This document shows, piece by piece, positions 1 through 12,221 of a stretch of DNA of 64,000 nucleotides. Within the stretch, counting starts at the first letter, position 1, and the number at the start of each line of letters is the position of its first letter. A program made the translations under genes and the position numbers. The notes under the pieces are model-generated. The model worked only from the letters and a program-made list of their open reading frames with translations, had not been told where the DNA came from and did no database searches. Origin of the DNA: Charina bottae (taxonomy: Eukaryota; Chordata; Lepidosauria; Squamata; Charinaidae); NCBI GenBank assembly GCA_023362775.1, contig JALMGJ010000020.1, positions 9,511,501-9,575,500 of the forward strand, read 5' to 3'.

Positions 1-56
1 TGGCATGGAATATTTTTCATTTACTGCAATGATATGGCAGCTATCAACCTATAGAG

Positions 57-325
57 CAGGGCTTTCCAAAGTTTTCCCACGGTGACACACCAACCGCCAT
101 TGGTGTGTCGCCGCGGGAAAATCCGGAAGTGCCGCCATTGCGGCAGCGCGCAAAAACCCAGAAGCGCTGCTGCCGCTTTCAGGTTTTTGTGCGCCGCCGT
201 TGGTGTGTCACTGTGGGAAAACCTGGAAGCGCTGATGATGATCAGCGCTTCCAGGTTGTGTGGCGACACACCAGACTGTGTGTGGCAACACTTTTGTGTC
301 GCGACACACAGTTTGGAAAGCTCTG
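57..325. mobile_element. Non-autonomous hAT transposon (MITE) with perfect 8-bp TSD
   Basis: The element is 269 bp and GC-rich. It starts CAGGGCTTTCCAAAG and ends with an inverted counterpart, CTTTGGAAAG-type, closing in CTCTG. The 8-bp duplication CTATAGAG lies at 49-56 and again at 326-333, exactly as expected for hAT transposition. It contains several GACACAC-type motifs and an internal palindrome around 225-255 (GGAAGCGCTGATGATGATC with its inverted match). There is no transposase. Related copies lie at 42612-42902 and 16658-16905. Confidence 0.85.
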
Positions 326-544
326 CTATAGAGAGACAAAAACATGTCTGCAGGATTTCTTTATTATTTTTCCCTAAACTGGGAGAAGGGCCAGTTTAGA
401 AGACTGTGATGTGTTGTTTCAACCTTTATAGACTATCTAGGACTTTTGTTTATTTCAGAACCTAGTTTCTTTGACAGGAACTAATCATGGACATCATATC
501 TTACCAACTTTCATATATTTTCATCACATAGTACATGTTTGTTT

Positions 545-790
545 ATTTGTTTATTTATTTATTTATCCTGCCTTTATTATTTTTATAAATAACTCAAGGC
601 GGCGAACATACCAAATGTTCCTTCCTTCTCCTATTTTCCTCACAACAACCACCCTGTGAGGTGAGTTGGGCTGAGGGAGAGTGACTGGCCCAAGGTCACC
701 CAGCCGGCTTTCATGCCTAAGGTGGGATTAGAACTCTCAGTCTCCTGGTTTCTAGCCCGTTGCCTTAACCACTAGACCGAACTGGCTCTC
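545..790 (-). mobile_element. MIR/CORE-like tRNA-derived SINE with L2-like tail
   Basis: Read on the minus strand, a tRNA-like head (TAGTGGTTAAGGCAACGGGC, then GAGTTCTAATCCC as a B-box-like site) is followed by the MIR-like core GTGACCTTGGGCCAGTCAC. The tail reads GCCGCCTTGAGTTATTTATA and ends in ATAAATAAATAAA, resembling the 3' end of L2 LINEs in this window. A second copy is at 53905-54248. Confidence 0.75.
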
Positions 791-890
791 CTTGAAAGCC
801 ACCAGAGATGGGGAGACTGACTGTTTATGGAGTTTTGTCCCAGAATGGGCACCTTCTGGTTGCTATTGTTGTTGTTTTCTTCACTGTTAT

Positions 891-1046
891 CAGGGCCGCA
901 ACCAAGGGGGGGGGCAACCAGGGCATGTGCCCCGGGCGCCGCACTGGAGGGGGCGCAAAATGACAACAGCTCCCTCACCAACCCATGGGGGAGGGGCGCA
1001 GAATCCATGTTTGCCCGGGGTGACACAGACCCTAGTTGTGGTCCTG
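891..1046. mobile_element. hAT MITE, 156 bp, with perfect 8-bp TSD
   Basis: The terminal inverted repeats read CAGGGCCGCAACCAAGGG on the left and, reverse-complemented, CAGGACCACAACTAGGGT on the right. The 8-bp direct repeat ACTGTTAT lies at 883-890 and 1047-1054. The interior is G-rich and holds no coding sequence. It is a different family from the element at 57-325. Confidence 0.85.
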
Positions 1047-1200
1047 ACTGTTATCTCATTTGGGGCTGTGTGTGGTGGTGGGGGGGGGGGGACTCAGGTC
1101 ATTTTCAGTCTTCAGGAATATCTTCAAGGCAGTACTCCTAAAAGTGATTGGGTCAGACTAAAAGTGCATAGGACATCCAATGTCAATACGTACAGCTTTT

Positions 1201-2090
1201 GATGGATAGATTAGATAGACAGAGATATATGATACATCAATTAATCACTAGTATGCTTTTAAATTTAATGATAGACTTCAATACGTATTTAATACCTTAC
1301 TATTTTTTCTAATTAACTACATACTTGCAACATAAAATAATTATCTATATTTAGTTTACGACTGACTACTTTTCCATACTAATCTCACCCAAAGATAATA
1401 ATCAACTTAGTGGAGCATGGAATAATTATTATCTGCTGTAGTGCTGAAAAATTATCCCTTGCTTTCCAATTGTTTAAATTAATTTTGACAGAAATTCAAC
1501 TTCTAACGGTATTCTGAGTCCTGTCAGCTGTAGCTATTATTGGATGTTACAGCATCCAAAACAGAGAGCCCTCTAGAAGCCAAGAACTCTATTGCATCGG
1601 AATCCCCAGCATGGGACTGGTGAATGCTAAAGTACCTGGCAACATTACACCTTCATGCCCTGTTTTTTTAAACCATTTATTTAATAAAATAATAAATAGG
1701 AAGCTAGCATGCTATAAAGCACCACATTATTTTCAAGGATTTTTCTGAGACTCGTTCTCAAAAATCAAATGGTGACAACTGCTACTCAGTGATTCAATTG
1801 GAGGTGTGCCCTCTTTTCAGAAAAAAAGAGAGAAAGATTAGCTGAGATAGCATCTTGAGAGGCCTGAGGGGATAGTTGGGAACAATCTAGTTCGTTTGCC
1901 TTCCCATAGATCTATTTTATGTTATGTCTGATTTGCCATAGCAACCAACAACAGCCATTTTATAAAAGTGACCATAACACATTCTCAAAATTCTAGATGT
2001 GCCCACCAGCTCAAAAAGGACCTCTGCTATTGAAGGAAGCTTGGGACAACAAAGAAAGACTGGAGAATTAAGGCAGTTACTATCTCTGTC
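1201..2090. other. Intronic sequence, nothing recognised
   Basis: AT-rich sequence. I see no exon, tRNA head or recognisable transposon motif. Confidence 0.5.
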
Positions 2091-2295
2091 ATGAGAGAAG
2101 AAGAAGAAGAAGAAGAAGAAGAAGAAGAAGAAGAAGAAGAAGAAGAAGAAGAAGAAGAAGAAGAAGAAGAAGAAGAAGAAGAAGAAGAAGAAGAAGAGGA
2201 GGAGGAGGAGGAGGAGGAGGAGGAGGAGGAGGAGGAGGAGGAGGAGGAGGAGGAGGAGGAGGAGGAGGAGGAGGAGGAGGAGGAGGAGGAGGAGG
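2091..2295 (+). repeat. Compound purine microsatellite (GAA)n(GAG)n
   Basis: About 107 bp of GAA repeats runs directly into about 98 bp of GAG repeats with no pyrimidine on the plus strand. Long open frames of poly-Glu, poly-Ser or poly-Leu across it are artefacts of the repeat. Confidence 0.98.
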
Positions 2296-3758
2296 GCAAA
2301 TTGAAGCCCCCAATTTCTAATGCACAAAATGGCAGGGATTGAATGTAAAATCTTAGCAACATTTCTCTACAGATCATAAATATAAAAGACCACAACAGGT
2401 TGGATAGCTTACAGAGTTATGTGCCCCCAAAGTTTTTATGAAGGTTGTAGCAATCCTCCCCCCTACCCCAACAATTACTGCCTAAGTACATACCAGGTAT
2501 GCCTCTGAATTTTAACTATGACAAAAAACGGAGCATTAATTTCATTAGCGGCACAAATAGTTCTCTCCCTGACCCTTTTATTTTCTGCCAGCCAGAAGAA
2601 TGTTACCCATCATCATCATCATCATCATCGAAGGGTGGGATTACAATGTATTAATGCATTTTGAAACTGCATTTACTTCAGTAGCAGAGATAAGTATAAA
2701 CTTAAATCTTCCATGCTGACAACAACAATACTGCAAATCTGGTTGAATTATGCTCTCTGTTCTAATACATTACATCTATCCTATACATGAATGCAGAGTC
2801 CAATTTTATTTTGTTTATAAACTTATGTAAATCAATGTCTCCATATTCAAATGTTGAGAAAACATTGACAGTTCAATTAGTAAAAGAAACATTGTTATTT
2901 CTAAGAAATCTGCATGGATCTATAATAATTATTTAAGTGTCCATGTATGTATCTGCATGTCCATGCATGCATACAATAACAGAAAATAACCTTTGGCAAG
3001 AAATGATACTAATTTAGTGTGGTATTCAATGAAATCAGTACTGAAGGATTGAATTACATTTTGAATACATAAATTGATGAACTGTTTGACAAAATGATGG
3101 CATAACCTGTAATGAAACAAAACAAAACAATTATTAAAGATAAAAAAATAATGAGAAAAGCAGAATGTGCTAACTTTTGTAAGAAATGAAATCATGATTT
3201 AGACACTAATTGGACAAAAAACAGCACAACTACAAAAAAACCCAATAAAGGTTAATTTAAAATGTTATATAATGCATCCTTCTCAGAATTATAAAATTAT
3301 AAAATTCTGAGCCAATTAATATGAAAGCTACTGCTAATATCCCTAAATTGTAATTAATTCAGAGAAAATTAATGTTATAAACCCCACAGCAGATTTCATT
3401 TTGTATTAGGAGATATGCTTACTGACAGCAGTATCTTCTTTGAGGTTACATATAATTGATGTAGTGCTGTAAAGCAATACCACCATGATTAAATAGACAA
3501 GTAAAGGTGAAAAAACAAATTGGTATATGGGTGTGGTAGAAACCCAGTGAAATGAATCAGGCAAAAGCTATTAAATCTCCTTGATGTTTAGGGTTAGTTG
3601 AAACGTTACACACACAGAATTTTATATTTGTAACAGCATTTTCCTTTGCAGCATATTTGAAAAATGTATTGGGGACTGCAAATCAGAGAAATACATTCCT
3701 CTTCCCCCCCTTTTTTTCTGTCAAAGAATTAACAGCATCAGGAAAAATGCATAATAAA
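2296..3758. other. Intronic sequence, nothing recognised
   Basis: AT-rich sequence with a short (CAT)n run near 2608-2629. I find no gene or clear mobile element. Confidence 0.5.
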
Positions 3759-3885
3759 GTGTTTCCCAGCTTGAATGCCCTCCAGAAGTGTGGACTTCAA
3801 CTCTTAGAATTCCCCAGTTAGCATGACCATTGCTGGGAATTTTTGGAGTTGAGGTCCAGATATCCACATTGAAGAAGGCTATAAC
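3759..3885. mobile_element. Degenerate hAT-type palindromic MITE
   Basis: The left half (GTGTGGACTTCAACTCTTAG, AATTCCCCAGTTAGCATG) and right half (GCTGGGAATTTTTGGAGTTG) are diverged inverted repeats. They match the better-preserved element at 7190-7322. No target duplication could be read. Confidence 0.5.
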
Positions 3886-4002
3886 CAATGAAGATCCACT
3901 AAGATCTCCACTCAAAAAGAAGTAATATATGCACATGTTCCTGCGTTTTCCCATTCAACTTGTGATCCTTGTTTAAACAGAAAAATCGGTGATTACAACA
4001 TG

Positions 4003-4483
4003 TCTATGAAGGTTCTCAGTCATCCAGGTGGAATTGTCTGTAGCTTGAATCATGTCAACTGGATTTCTATTTTCTCAGTGGAAACGTTTCACTCCTTATT
4101 CAAGGAGCTTCTTCAGTCTGAGCAAAGTTAGTAAGGGAATCCTAAATATGTTTCTAGGTGGCTGTGTGACCTTGCACCTGGGGCTAGGTCATGGTTATTT
4201 TGAGATGTTATTTCTATGTCCCTTTATCATCTAAAGGAGGATCGTTAAGATTACCATGCTGCTGTTGAGCTTGCGAAATGGTCTTAATCTTCCTAGGCAC
4301 AGAAGACAAAGCAGGAAGGAAAATAGGGGAAAGATTGTGCCTGAGGCCCCCACCTCTATTCAAGGAAGGATTTTCCAAGTTGGCATAAATGGATTCCTTG
4401 ACCCATCTCTCAAACCACCTATCTTCTCTGTCTATTAATGTTCTCTGTTAATGTTCACATTTTAGACAGAGAAGATAGGTGGT
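4003..4483 (-). mobile_element. Penelope-like element fragment with inverted end
   Basis: This is a second copy of the sequence forming the arms at 59838-60906, differing at only a handful of positions. It begins TCTATGAAGGTTCTCAG and contains the signature TTTCTCAGTGGAAACGTTTC followed by AAGGAGCTTCTTCAGTCTG. The minus strand encodes the end of a GIY-YIG-type endonuclease region (WFERWVKESIY-like, LNRGGGLRHNLSP-like residues), with the frame broken. At its right end the sequence flips: 4414-4433 (ACCACCTATCTTCTCTGTCT) is inverted at 4464-4483, so this copy is also a hairpin. No convincing target duplication is visible, although the left edge is preceded by CAACATG, as at the larger copy. Confidence 0.75.
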
Positions 4484-4739
4484 AGGTACCTTACTATGGC
4501 TACAAATAACTGTACTTCTAATTTTTGGAAAATAGATACAACTGAAAATTAAATAAACAAAAAGCTATGTTAAATTTAGGGACTTCCTCTTCCAGAAATG
4601 TTCCTTTGAAAACTGCCTGGGCTTGCCCATGTAGTCATCAGGAATCAAGAATGACACAAAGGCAAAAAAAAAAAAGTCAGATTCTAATTCTTTTAAAAAT
4701 GGAAAATGTTACATATTAATTCTTTTAAAAATACCCTAT

Positions 4740-5060
4740 GGGACAACATCCTCCTGGAGATTCAGATGGCCCCAACCCTGTTAGCCTTTCACAAGGCACT
4801 GAAGACCTGGCTATTTCCCCAGGCATTTGGGTCAGGTGGTTGAATGAGCTGTGCTGTTGTCAATGTGCTTTTTTGGTGGAGGGTTGAATGGGGCTATTGT
4901 TTATCCTTGGGTCCCTGAGGTTATACGTTGTGGGTTTTTCTGTTGTTTTAATCCTTGTAAGCCACGCAGAGTCACTCATGTGAGATGGGCGGCTATATAA
5001 AACAAACAAACAAACATACATACATACATACATACATACAAATAAATAAATAAATAAAAG
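4740..5060 (+). mobile_element. L2-type LINE 3' end with microsatellite tail
   Basis: The translated end reads FHKALKTWLFPQAF, typical of the L2 C-terminus. It is followed by a 3' UTR ending GAGATGGGCGGCTATATAAA, then (CAAA)n, (CATA)n and (AAAT)n repeats to about 5060. It is severely 5'-truncated. Confidence 0.75.
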
Positions 5061-7181
5061 GCACACAGCTCCACTAAAAAAATAGTTATTTTCAATTTAA
5101 AGATTCTACAATATAAAATATATAAAAATATGATGGTCAGGTAAATTGTGTGCAGAAGAAATGACAAATATATAAGGATGTCTTTATGTAAAACTAAACT
5201 TTTCAAAACTAAACTTATTATGCGATAAGGCTCCCTACTTTCAAAGTCTGTTATATAATATTACCACCTTACAGGCTGCACATCTGGACTTAATGTTGCA
5301 CATGTGACTAATTCTGAGAATCTGGACACAAGCAGACTCAGTCAGGCAAGCTGAATGTTGTTAAATATTTAAGAGCATTGTTAGATAAGACATTTCTCCA
5401 AATATTCATGTTATTTTAATATGCAACTTCTTTTAATTAAGAATTTAAAAGAAAGTCAGATGAATAACTTTTACAACAGTTGATAACTGGGTTATCAAAA
5501 ACTATTTTAGGATTTCCTAAAAGTGATTGTTTGAAAATGTTGGAAGCTGTAACTTTAAATTCAACTATCTGCTCAGATAATTCCTTCTTGGGAACATGCA
5601 CTGCCATCTCAAGACTTTTTCACAACTCACATAGGTCAAAGATAGGTCAGCCATGAAAAGCAGTTCAACAGGACTCACTGTCAAGATTAAATATATGATC
5701 CATTGTTTGTCACACAACATTTTAGCATCTATAAACTGAATAAAGCATTTGGTTTCACTTTCCTATTTATAAAATTACTATCCATCAAACCCGATTCTCT
5801 GAGCAGAAACAAGATTGTAAAATCTTTGAATTTTTAAAAAGCAATTTTCAAACTTGCAAATGAAATATATTGCAATCAATGTGGTAATTCTCCTCAATTG
5901 CTAGGGCACTGCAGGGAGTAAGTATAATTTTATTTATATTCACAAAGTCATCTAAATAGCACTTAGATCATACTGAAAACCTACAGGTGCATGGGTCATT
6001 GGCTTCGATTCTAAGTATCCTTTTGGTGATTTGTGTGCTTTCAATCCAGTGAATATTCAACCCAATAAATGGCAAGATAGTTTTTTCTTCCCTCTCCTAA
6101 GATCCAACATGCAACCCCTGTGCTTTTCACAAATATTCTCCCAACTCTCTAGGGCCAGTTTATGAAGTCACATAAACCTGCCTCCATCCCTTTTAACAGC
6201 AGGAGTAGCTGCACTCGAACATTGCTAATCATTGTTTGGAAAGGTGTGAAAATTATAGTTATTCTGTACAAAGAACAAAAGTTACATGATTCTGATTCTG
6301 CTCAAAGTGTCAGCACGGTATGATCCATTTTCTCATCTCATGTTCCTTGTGAACAAATTTACAGTCTGAAATGAAGCAGCACCTGGAAAGAGGAATACAG
6401 TAGCTTCACTCATCTACCACAGCTGGCAAGCTACGAATTACAGTACATCAAATCCAAAATTTTTAAGAAATTACTTTGGTCAATGCTCATATTTGCTCTT
6501 ATTCTGCTTTTGATTTTTTTTAATTTACTGAATTATTGATATTTACCTTATCTTCAGTACTCTTAAATGGAAAGAAAGTCAAAATATAATAATAAATCTA
6601 CAGTTTTCCTATACTCTCATGACATGAACACAATGTTTAAGCAATATTTTTAAACAAAGAAACAAAAATACCCCTTCAGACCTCAATATTGTCATGGGAT
6701 AGGGAGATATAATATTATAAAGGCCACTGTTATATATAAAGGTAGCATTATTTGTTTAATGATCATATTAAATGGAACAGAAATGGATGACATATTAATA
6801 TTCTTAACCAAAGACAAGGATAATTGGGACAATGCATATTCAGTTTACTTTCTGCCCATATTCCACATACCTCCATCAGAGTTAAGAAACATGGCAGTTT
6901 ATTAATCACATTATAATTGTAATCAGGGCCTTCTAACCACCTTTAATCTCTGGATTCAACTTTTATTTAATCTTAGCTAGCACTAACAATGACACTATTA
7001 TTGATAACATCATCAGAGTATAGGAACCACTGGAGTATGAAAACTATTTGGAAAGGACAGAGGCTAGGGCAAGTATGTGTTTGGGAGGCCCATCTTTTCA
7101 AATTAGAAGATGATGCCTCTGCAATAAATATTATTGTTAAGTTCACCCACAGAAGACAAGGTATGTTGTATATCAGGGAGC
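5061..7181. other. Intronic sequence, nothing recognised
   Basis: AT-rich unique-looking sequence. I see no exon with splice sites and no clear transposon. Confidence 0.5.
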
Positions 7182-7189
7182 CTCTAAAA

Positions 7190-7322
7190 CAGTGTTTCTC
7201 AACCTCAGCAACTTTAAGACGTGTGGACTTCAAGTCCCAGAATTCCCAGTCAGCATGGCTGGCTGGGAATTCTGGGAGTTGAAGTCCACACGTCTTAAAA
7301 TTGCCGATGTTGAGAAACGCTG
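7190..7322. mobile_element. Palindromic hAT MITE, 133 bp, near-perfect TSD
   Basis: It opens CAGTGTTTCTCAACCTCAGC and closes with the inverted GATGTTGAGAAACGCTG, and almost the whole element is a hairpin centred near 7256. The 8-bp flanks are CTCTAAAA (7182-7189) and CTCTAAAC (7323-7330), seven of eight matching. Short open frames across it are not genes. Confidence 0.85.
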
Positions 7323-7330
7323 CTCTAAAC

Positions 7331-8544
7331 TGTGGGCATTTGCCTCCTCCTATGTACCACAAATTTCCAGATATGTATGTTCAGCAATGTTAAGCTTGTG
7401 AAAAAGATGCATGTGCTGATGATCAGGTTCCACATGGTTTTCTATTTGCAGTGCTCTGCAGGATTTGTGCACAAACTCATACACATCTATAGCCTATTAA
7501 TCAGATTAAAATACACCACTTCTGAGTGTTAAATATTCCTAAACAGAGATGTTTTTTTCTCAGCAGCACACAAATTAGGTTCTCCAATATGCATGAAACA
7601 GAAATATATATTTTACTATCATGTGAAAACCCTCACATTCTGGAAGTTCTGCTGAACTATTTAGAAGCAGACGGAGTTTGGCCAAAACAAAACCCGGGAC
7701 ATTTCTGTTGTCCTCCAAAATCTGGAGTGATTTTATGGGGCAAGTAGGCCAAGAGAAGCATACCTCACCCGTTTTCCCCTCCTCTCCTACATGACCTGTG
7801 CACCAGCTGCCCTCAACCGTTTTCCTACTGCTGAGGTCATGAATGTCCATGAATGTCCCAGGACAGCACATCCCACTGGCCTGCCCACTCCCAGTGCCTC
7901 CCCTCCCTCCCCTCAGCTGCGGTTGCCAATCTATTAGCCTGTGCACTTGTTCCTTACTGCAAGGGTCCCTGCAGTAGGGAACCAGCTCCCAGTGTGGCAC
8001 ACCTTACCAGTCCACCTACCTCTCTGATGTTCCCAGTGCATTCCCTTCCCTCCTTGGCTTCAACTATTACTGCCTCTGATGTCTCACTGGCCTGACCACT
8101 CTCATGTTCCCGGTAACTTCCATTCCCTCTCCACCCTGACTTCCCTCAGCCACAATATCTGCACCTGCCAGTGCCAAGCAAATATCTTGTCCTGGAGTTT
8201 TTCCCTCTCCTCCCTCCCTCTGAACCCTTTCTGTCCAGAACAATTGCCTTTCAGTCCACATCTGAAAAACAGTTCTGTTTCTTTCTATATTCAAACAAAA
8301 TCTCTAAAACTCACATAGTTTGGTTTGGGCACAGACTATTCAAAACCTGCTGTTCCATGTGTAGAATGGCTTGTAATGTTCCACACATCCCTATAAAGCT
8401 CAATATTTTACCTTCTGTACTGCTACAAGAAAGGGATTTCAAAGTATCTCTTTGCTGCATATTTATGTCCTTCTGGGATTGGAGAGATTGAGGTAGCTTT
8501 TGAAAAAAAATGCATTAATACATTGGAAACAATGGTTAATATGT
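7331..8544. other. Intronic sequence; pyrimidine-rich stretch 7780-8230
   Basis: The segment 7780-8230 is C/T-rich with loosely repeated CACTGGCCTG-type phrases and open frames on both strands, but no recognisable protein. It could be an eroded repeat. I assign no function. Confidence 0.4.
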
Positions 8545-8790
8545 TAGAGATCTACATGGCTCCTACCCTGATGATGTTCAAAAAAGGTACTGAAAGCCTG
8601 GCTATTTTCCCAGGCCTTGGGGTAGTGGGAGGTGGTGAGCCCCTGTAAGATTTCATGGTATTTTGTATGGGTTTTCTTTTTCTGGACACACATCTTTTGT
8701 TCTGTTATTGTTCTGGCTTTTTTATAATGTGAAGCACCCAGAGTTGTTGGGAGTCAGGCATTCTTTAAATCTATGTAAATAAATAGCCTT
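8545..8790 (+). mobile_element. L2-type LINE 3' end, degenerate
   Basis: It carries a diverged version of the 4740-5015 sequence: ACTGAAAGCCTGGCTATTTT followed by CCCAGGCCTTGGGG, a TTGTTCTGGCTTTT stretch and a TAAATAAATA tail. It is 5'-truncated. Confidence 0.6.
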
Positions 8791-8872
8791 TTATAATTTT
8801 ACATCTGATGTGTGCATAAATTAATTTAAAATTACTGAGAGATTTAACAAACCTCCCTTTAGGGAAAAGAGG

Positions 8873-8873
8873 A

Positions 8874-8925
<52 letters not shown>

Positions 8926-9098
8926 GAGGAGAAGGAGGAGGAGGAGGAGGAGGAGGAGGAGGAGGAGGAGGAGGAGGAGGAGGAGAAGGAGAAGGAGAAG
9001 GAGAAGGAGAAGGAGAAGGAGAAGGAGAAGGAGAAGGAGAAGGAGAAGGAGAAGGAGAAGGAGAAGGAGAAGGAGAAGGAGAAGGAGAAGGAGAAGAA
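8873..9098 (+). repeat. Three-block purine-rich microsatellite
   Basis: A (GAT)n block (8873-8921) passes into (GAG)n (about 8922-8983) and then into a regular (GAGAAG)n hexamer block to 9098. The open frames over it (poly-Met, poly-Glu, Glu-Lys) are artefacts. Confidence 0.97.
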
Positions 9099-11604
9099 GT
9101 AGTTGTTTATACATTTCCCTAAACAACAGATATTTGTAAATATTGTAATATTTGTAAATGCAATAGGATTGCAAATTGTTGATTTAATACAACATTTGGT
9201 TTTAATTGCATGGTGGTCCATTACCATAATTCTGATATGAATAGAAAACTAGCATCTAACCCAATCCAAGCACAGTATTAAAAAAGGTATCTATTAATAA
9301 GCCTATGTAAACTCTAAAGTTTCCTATAACTTTACAGAAAGCAGGCATTTTCAAATTATTCAAATCCATACACTGATATTATCAGTGAAGAGTTTGGATT
9401 GCTCAGAAAATGAGTATTCCTGATTATATATTATGAACAGATGTTACAATCTCTATAGACAAGTCCTCGAAAATGTCACTACTGTGACAGACAACTGTGC
9501 CATCTCCCCTAGTAAAGCTTCATTCTGGCTCTAGCTGACAAGAAGTATTTTAAGCCTCTGCTAGGCTTAGGTTGTGATTGTGAAAACAGTGGCATATTCA
9601 GGCTGCTAATAATTGTAGCACTTAGCAGAATTAAAGATAATTGCTCACATTTCTATTTGTTTTATAATGCCCTTTAATTCATACTTGCTTCAGTTTCATG
9701 CAGTAGCTAGTACAGACACTTTTACATCTTCTGCTTTAAAGCTAAGATAGCTTTAGACATGCTTTGCCACCACCCATCTAAGTAAAGGAAATGAAAACAA
9801 AAACTAATCAGGTAAAAAAAACCCAGTTTATGTTCCAATGTTCCAAGCAAACAGAAAACTCTGGCACAGATAAACGAATTTCCACCTGTTTCTCCTTACT
9901 GCATATACAGTAACTCAATTTAGATTGATCGGATAATATTTGCAGACTTACTACTCTGGCAGAGGACTACTATATCCATTCAGATTATTTCAAAAGCACC
10001 AACATAAAATGCTGTTTGTTCTCCTTTTAATTTAGTTTTAGCTCTTTGTTTATCTCTGTACTTCAAAGCACTTTCAGCATCTGACAACTATTTAAAATTA
10101 AAACAGAAAAAGGTGCCAGCCTCAATCTGTTTCACTTTGGAAGGCATTTGAGTCTTAGTTCAGATGTGATGTCTTATGAAGCACCATCTAAAATGAGCAC
10201 ATCCATACATAAATGGGAGAAAGCATTTCAAAAAAGGAAAAAGAGAAAAGAGAAAAAGCAGCTCTATATTTCTGCTAATGTTAGCTTATTCAGTAGAATC
10301 TTCCAAATGTGATTCATTTGCGCACTATTCCCTGGCTTCATTCCTCCAACTTTCCAGAGGAAATCACCAACCTCACTGATCCAAAGTAAATACAGAGTTG
10401 TGACCTTAAGTTAGCTAGGAGCAGCAGAAAGAGACTGAAAGGGAACAAGCTTAGACACCCTGGAAACATCAACATCATTGACGCAGGCAGCTACTACACA
10501 AGCTGCTGAATTTCTTCCTATCACTCTGGGGGTATTATACAGAAACAAGAATCTCCAAGGTTAATAGAGAACCTTTCTTGCCATGTTCGACCATTCTGCT
10601 TACAGTATCAACTTCCACATCTTCATATAAGAAGATATGACAAATCCATGGATTCCCTTTTTAACCATGCTTCTAAATTAGCATTGCATCATTTTCTGTA
10701 ATTGTCTCCAGCATGCTGTTGTGGACATCAATGTAGCAGTAGGCACCTCTTTTGGTATCTGATAAGTTCTCTGTCTTTCCATTATTTTATTTCTATTTTT
10801 AGTAAAATAAATAAATAAATAAAATGGGAGACTTTTATATTGAAAACAAAAGGCCCAGTCTCCAGACACCATGCTGGTTTTTAAGAAGATACCGTTAATT
10901 GTATGTTGAGATGTTCCCCCTGTCCCCTCAAAACAGACAATCCGGGGATGGAATAACCTGGAAACTTAGAATGGCAGTGAGGAGCTTCCTGGAGATGGAA
11001 TTAGCAAGAAGTCTGTTGTGTACATGTGTGTGGCTTTCTTCTTTTTAGAAAATGTATGTATGAGGTTAGCTTTTCAGTTTGGGTGTATGTTATATACTTG
11101 TTTTTCACAGTGGGAGGGATGACTATTTAGTCTGCACGACTGTCTTAGTGTCACTATTTTTGCCTTCTCTGAAATGGATATCTACTTGCACTTAATCACA
11201 GTAAATACACAATTGAGAGCTTAAATTCTACCTATCTTTGTTCTCAGTTTCCTAGTCATTTATTACAAAGTCTTAAATTGTCTCCACTGAAATAACTATT
11301 GGAGTAAAAAAAAGAACCTTACTGATTTTAAAGAGTGCCTCTGCTCTTCAATTAATCCAATTCTAACCTCTGCCTTGACATTCATACCCAACTTCTGACT
11401 TATACTTAGATCCTCAGGCATGCTACAATTTTTTAAGCTTCATCAGTTTGTTTCCTGGGAAGTCGACAAGTTGTGAATGACAACACCTACAAATTTACAA
11501 TTAGGCAAGCCTACTCCCATTGCAACAACTTGGGGGAGAGTGCTCAAGATGTGCTCTCAACATTCCAAATTTGGTGCTCACCAGCTACAACAGACTGGAG
11601 ACTC
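9099..11604. other. Long intronic stretch without recognisable repeats
   Basis: About 2.5 kb with no clear transposon apart from a small (AAAT)n run near 10803-10823. No exon could be supported. It may include conserved non-coding sequence, which cannot be judged without alignment. Confidence 0.4.
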
Positions 11605-12221
11605 CTCTAACAACTTTGATATATAATCCTAGAGTTGGAAGGGACCTTGGAGGCTTCTACTCCAACTCTCTGCTCAGTGCAGGAATCCTCAGACCATCTT
11701 GGACAAATGGCTGTCCAATCTATTCTTGAAAACCTCCAATGGACACCCACAACTTCAGGAGGCAAGCTGTCCCACTGTTTAATAGCTTTCACAGTCCTCC
11801 TTATTTCAAGTTTGAATCTCCCTCTATAAAGTTTTTACCCATTGGTTCTTGTCTTACCATTGAGTGCTGTAGAAAATAAATCCACCCTCTCTGTCCTGTG
11901 ATATCCCTTCAGGTATTGGAAGACTGCTATTATGTCTCCCCTTAGCCTTCTCAGCTTTAGGCTAAGCATACCAACTTCTTTTAACTGGTCTTTGTAGGAT
12001 TTTGGAAACCAGAACTGGACATAGTATTCCACATGCAGTGCAGAATAGAGCAATACTGTAACTTCCTGTAATTTTGACACTATACCTCTGTTGATGCAGT
12101 TCAAAACTGCATTGGCTGTTTTGGCAGCTGCAGCACACTGCTGGCTCATGCTTAATCTGTGGTCTACCAGGACATACAGATCCTTCTCACAAGTTCTACT
12201 GCTGATCCAAGTACAGTACAT

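Noticed and set aside
2027..2395. Open frames of poly-Ser, poly-Leu, poly-Pro and poly-Glu over the purine repeat
   Set aside because: They exist only because triplet repeats lack stops in several frames; no flanking coding sequence or splice sites support a protein.
7575..8095. Overlapping open frames on both strands in a pyrimidine-rich region
   Set aside because: Composition bias explains the open frames; no recognisable motif or splice sites.
8821..9227. Open frames with poly-Met, Glu-Lys, Phe-Ser and His repeats
   Set aside because: Same reason: the GAT/GAG/GAGAAG microsatellite is read through in every frame.
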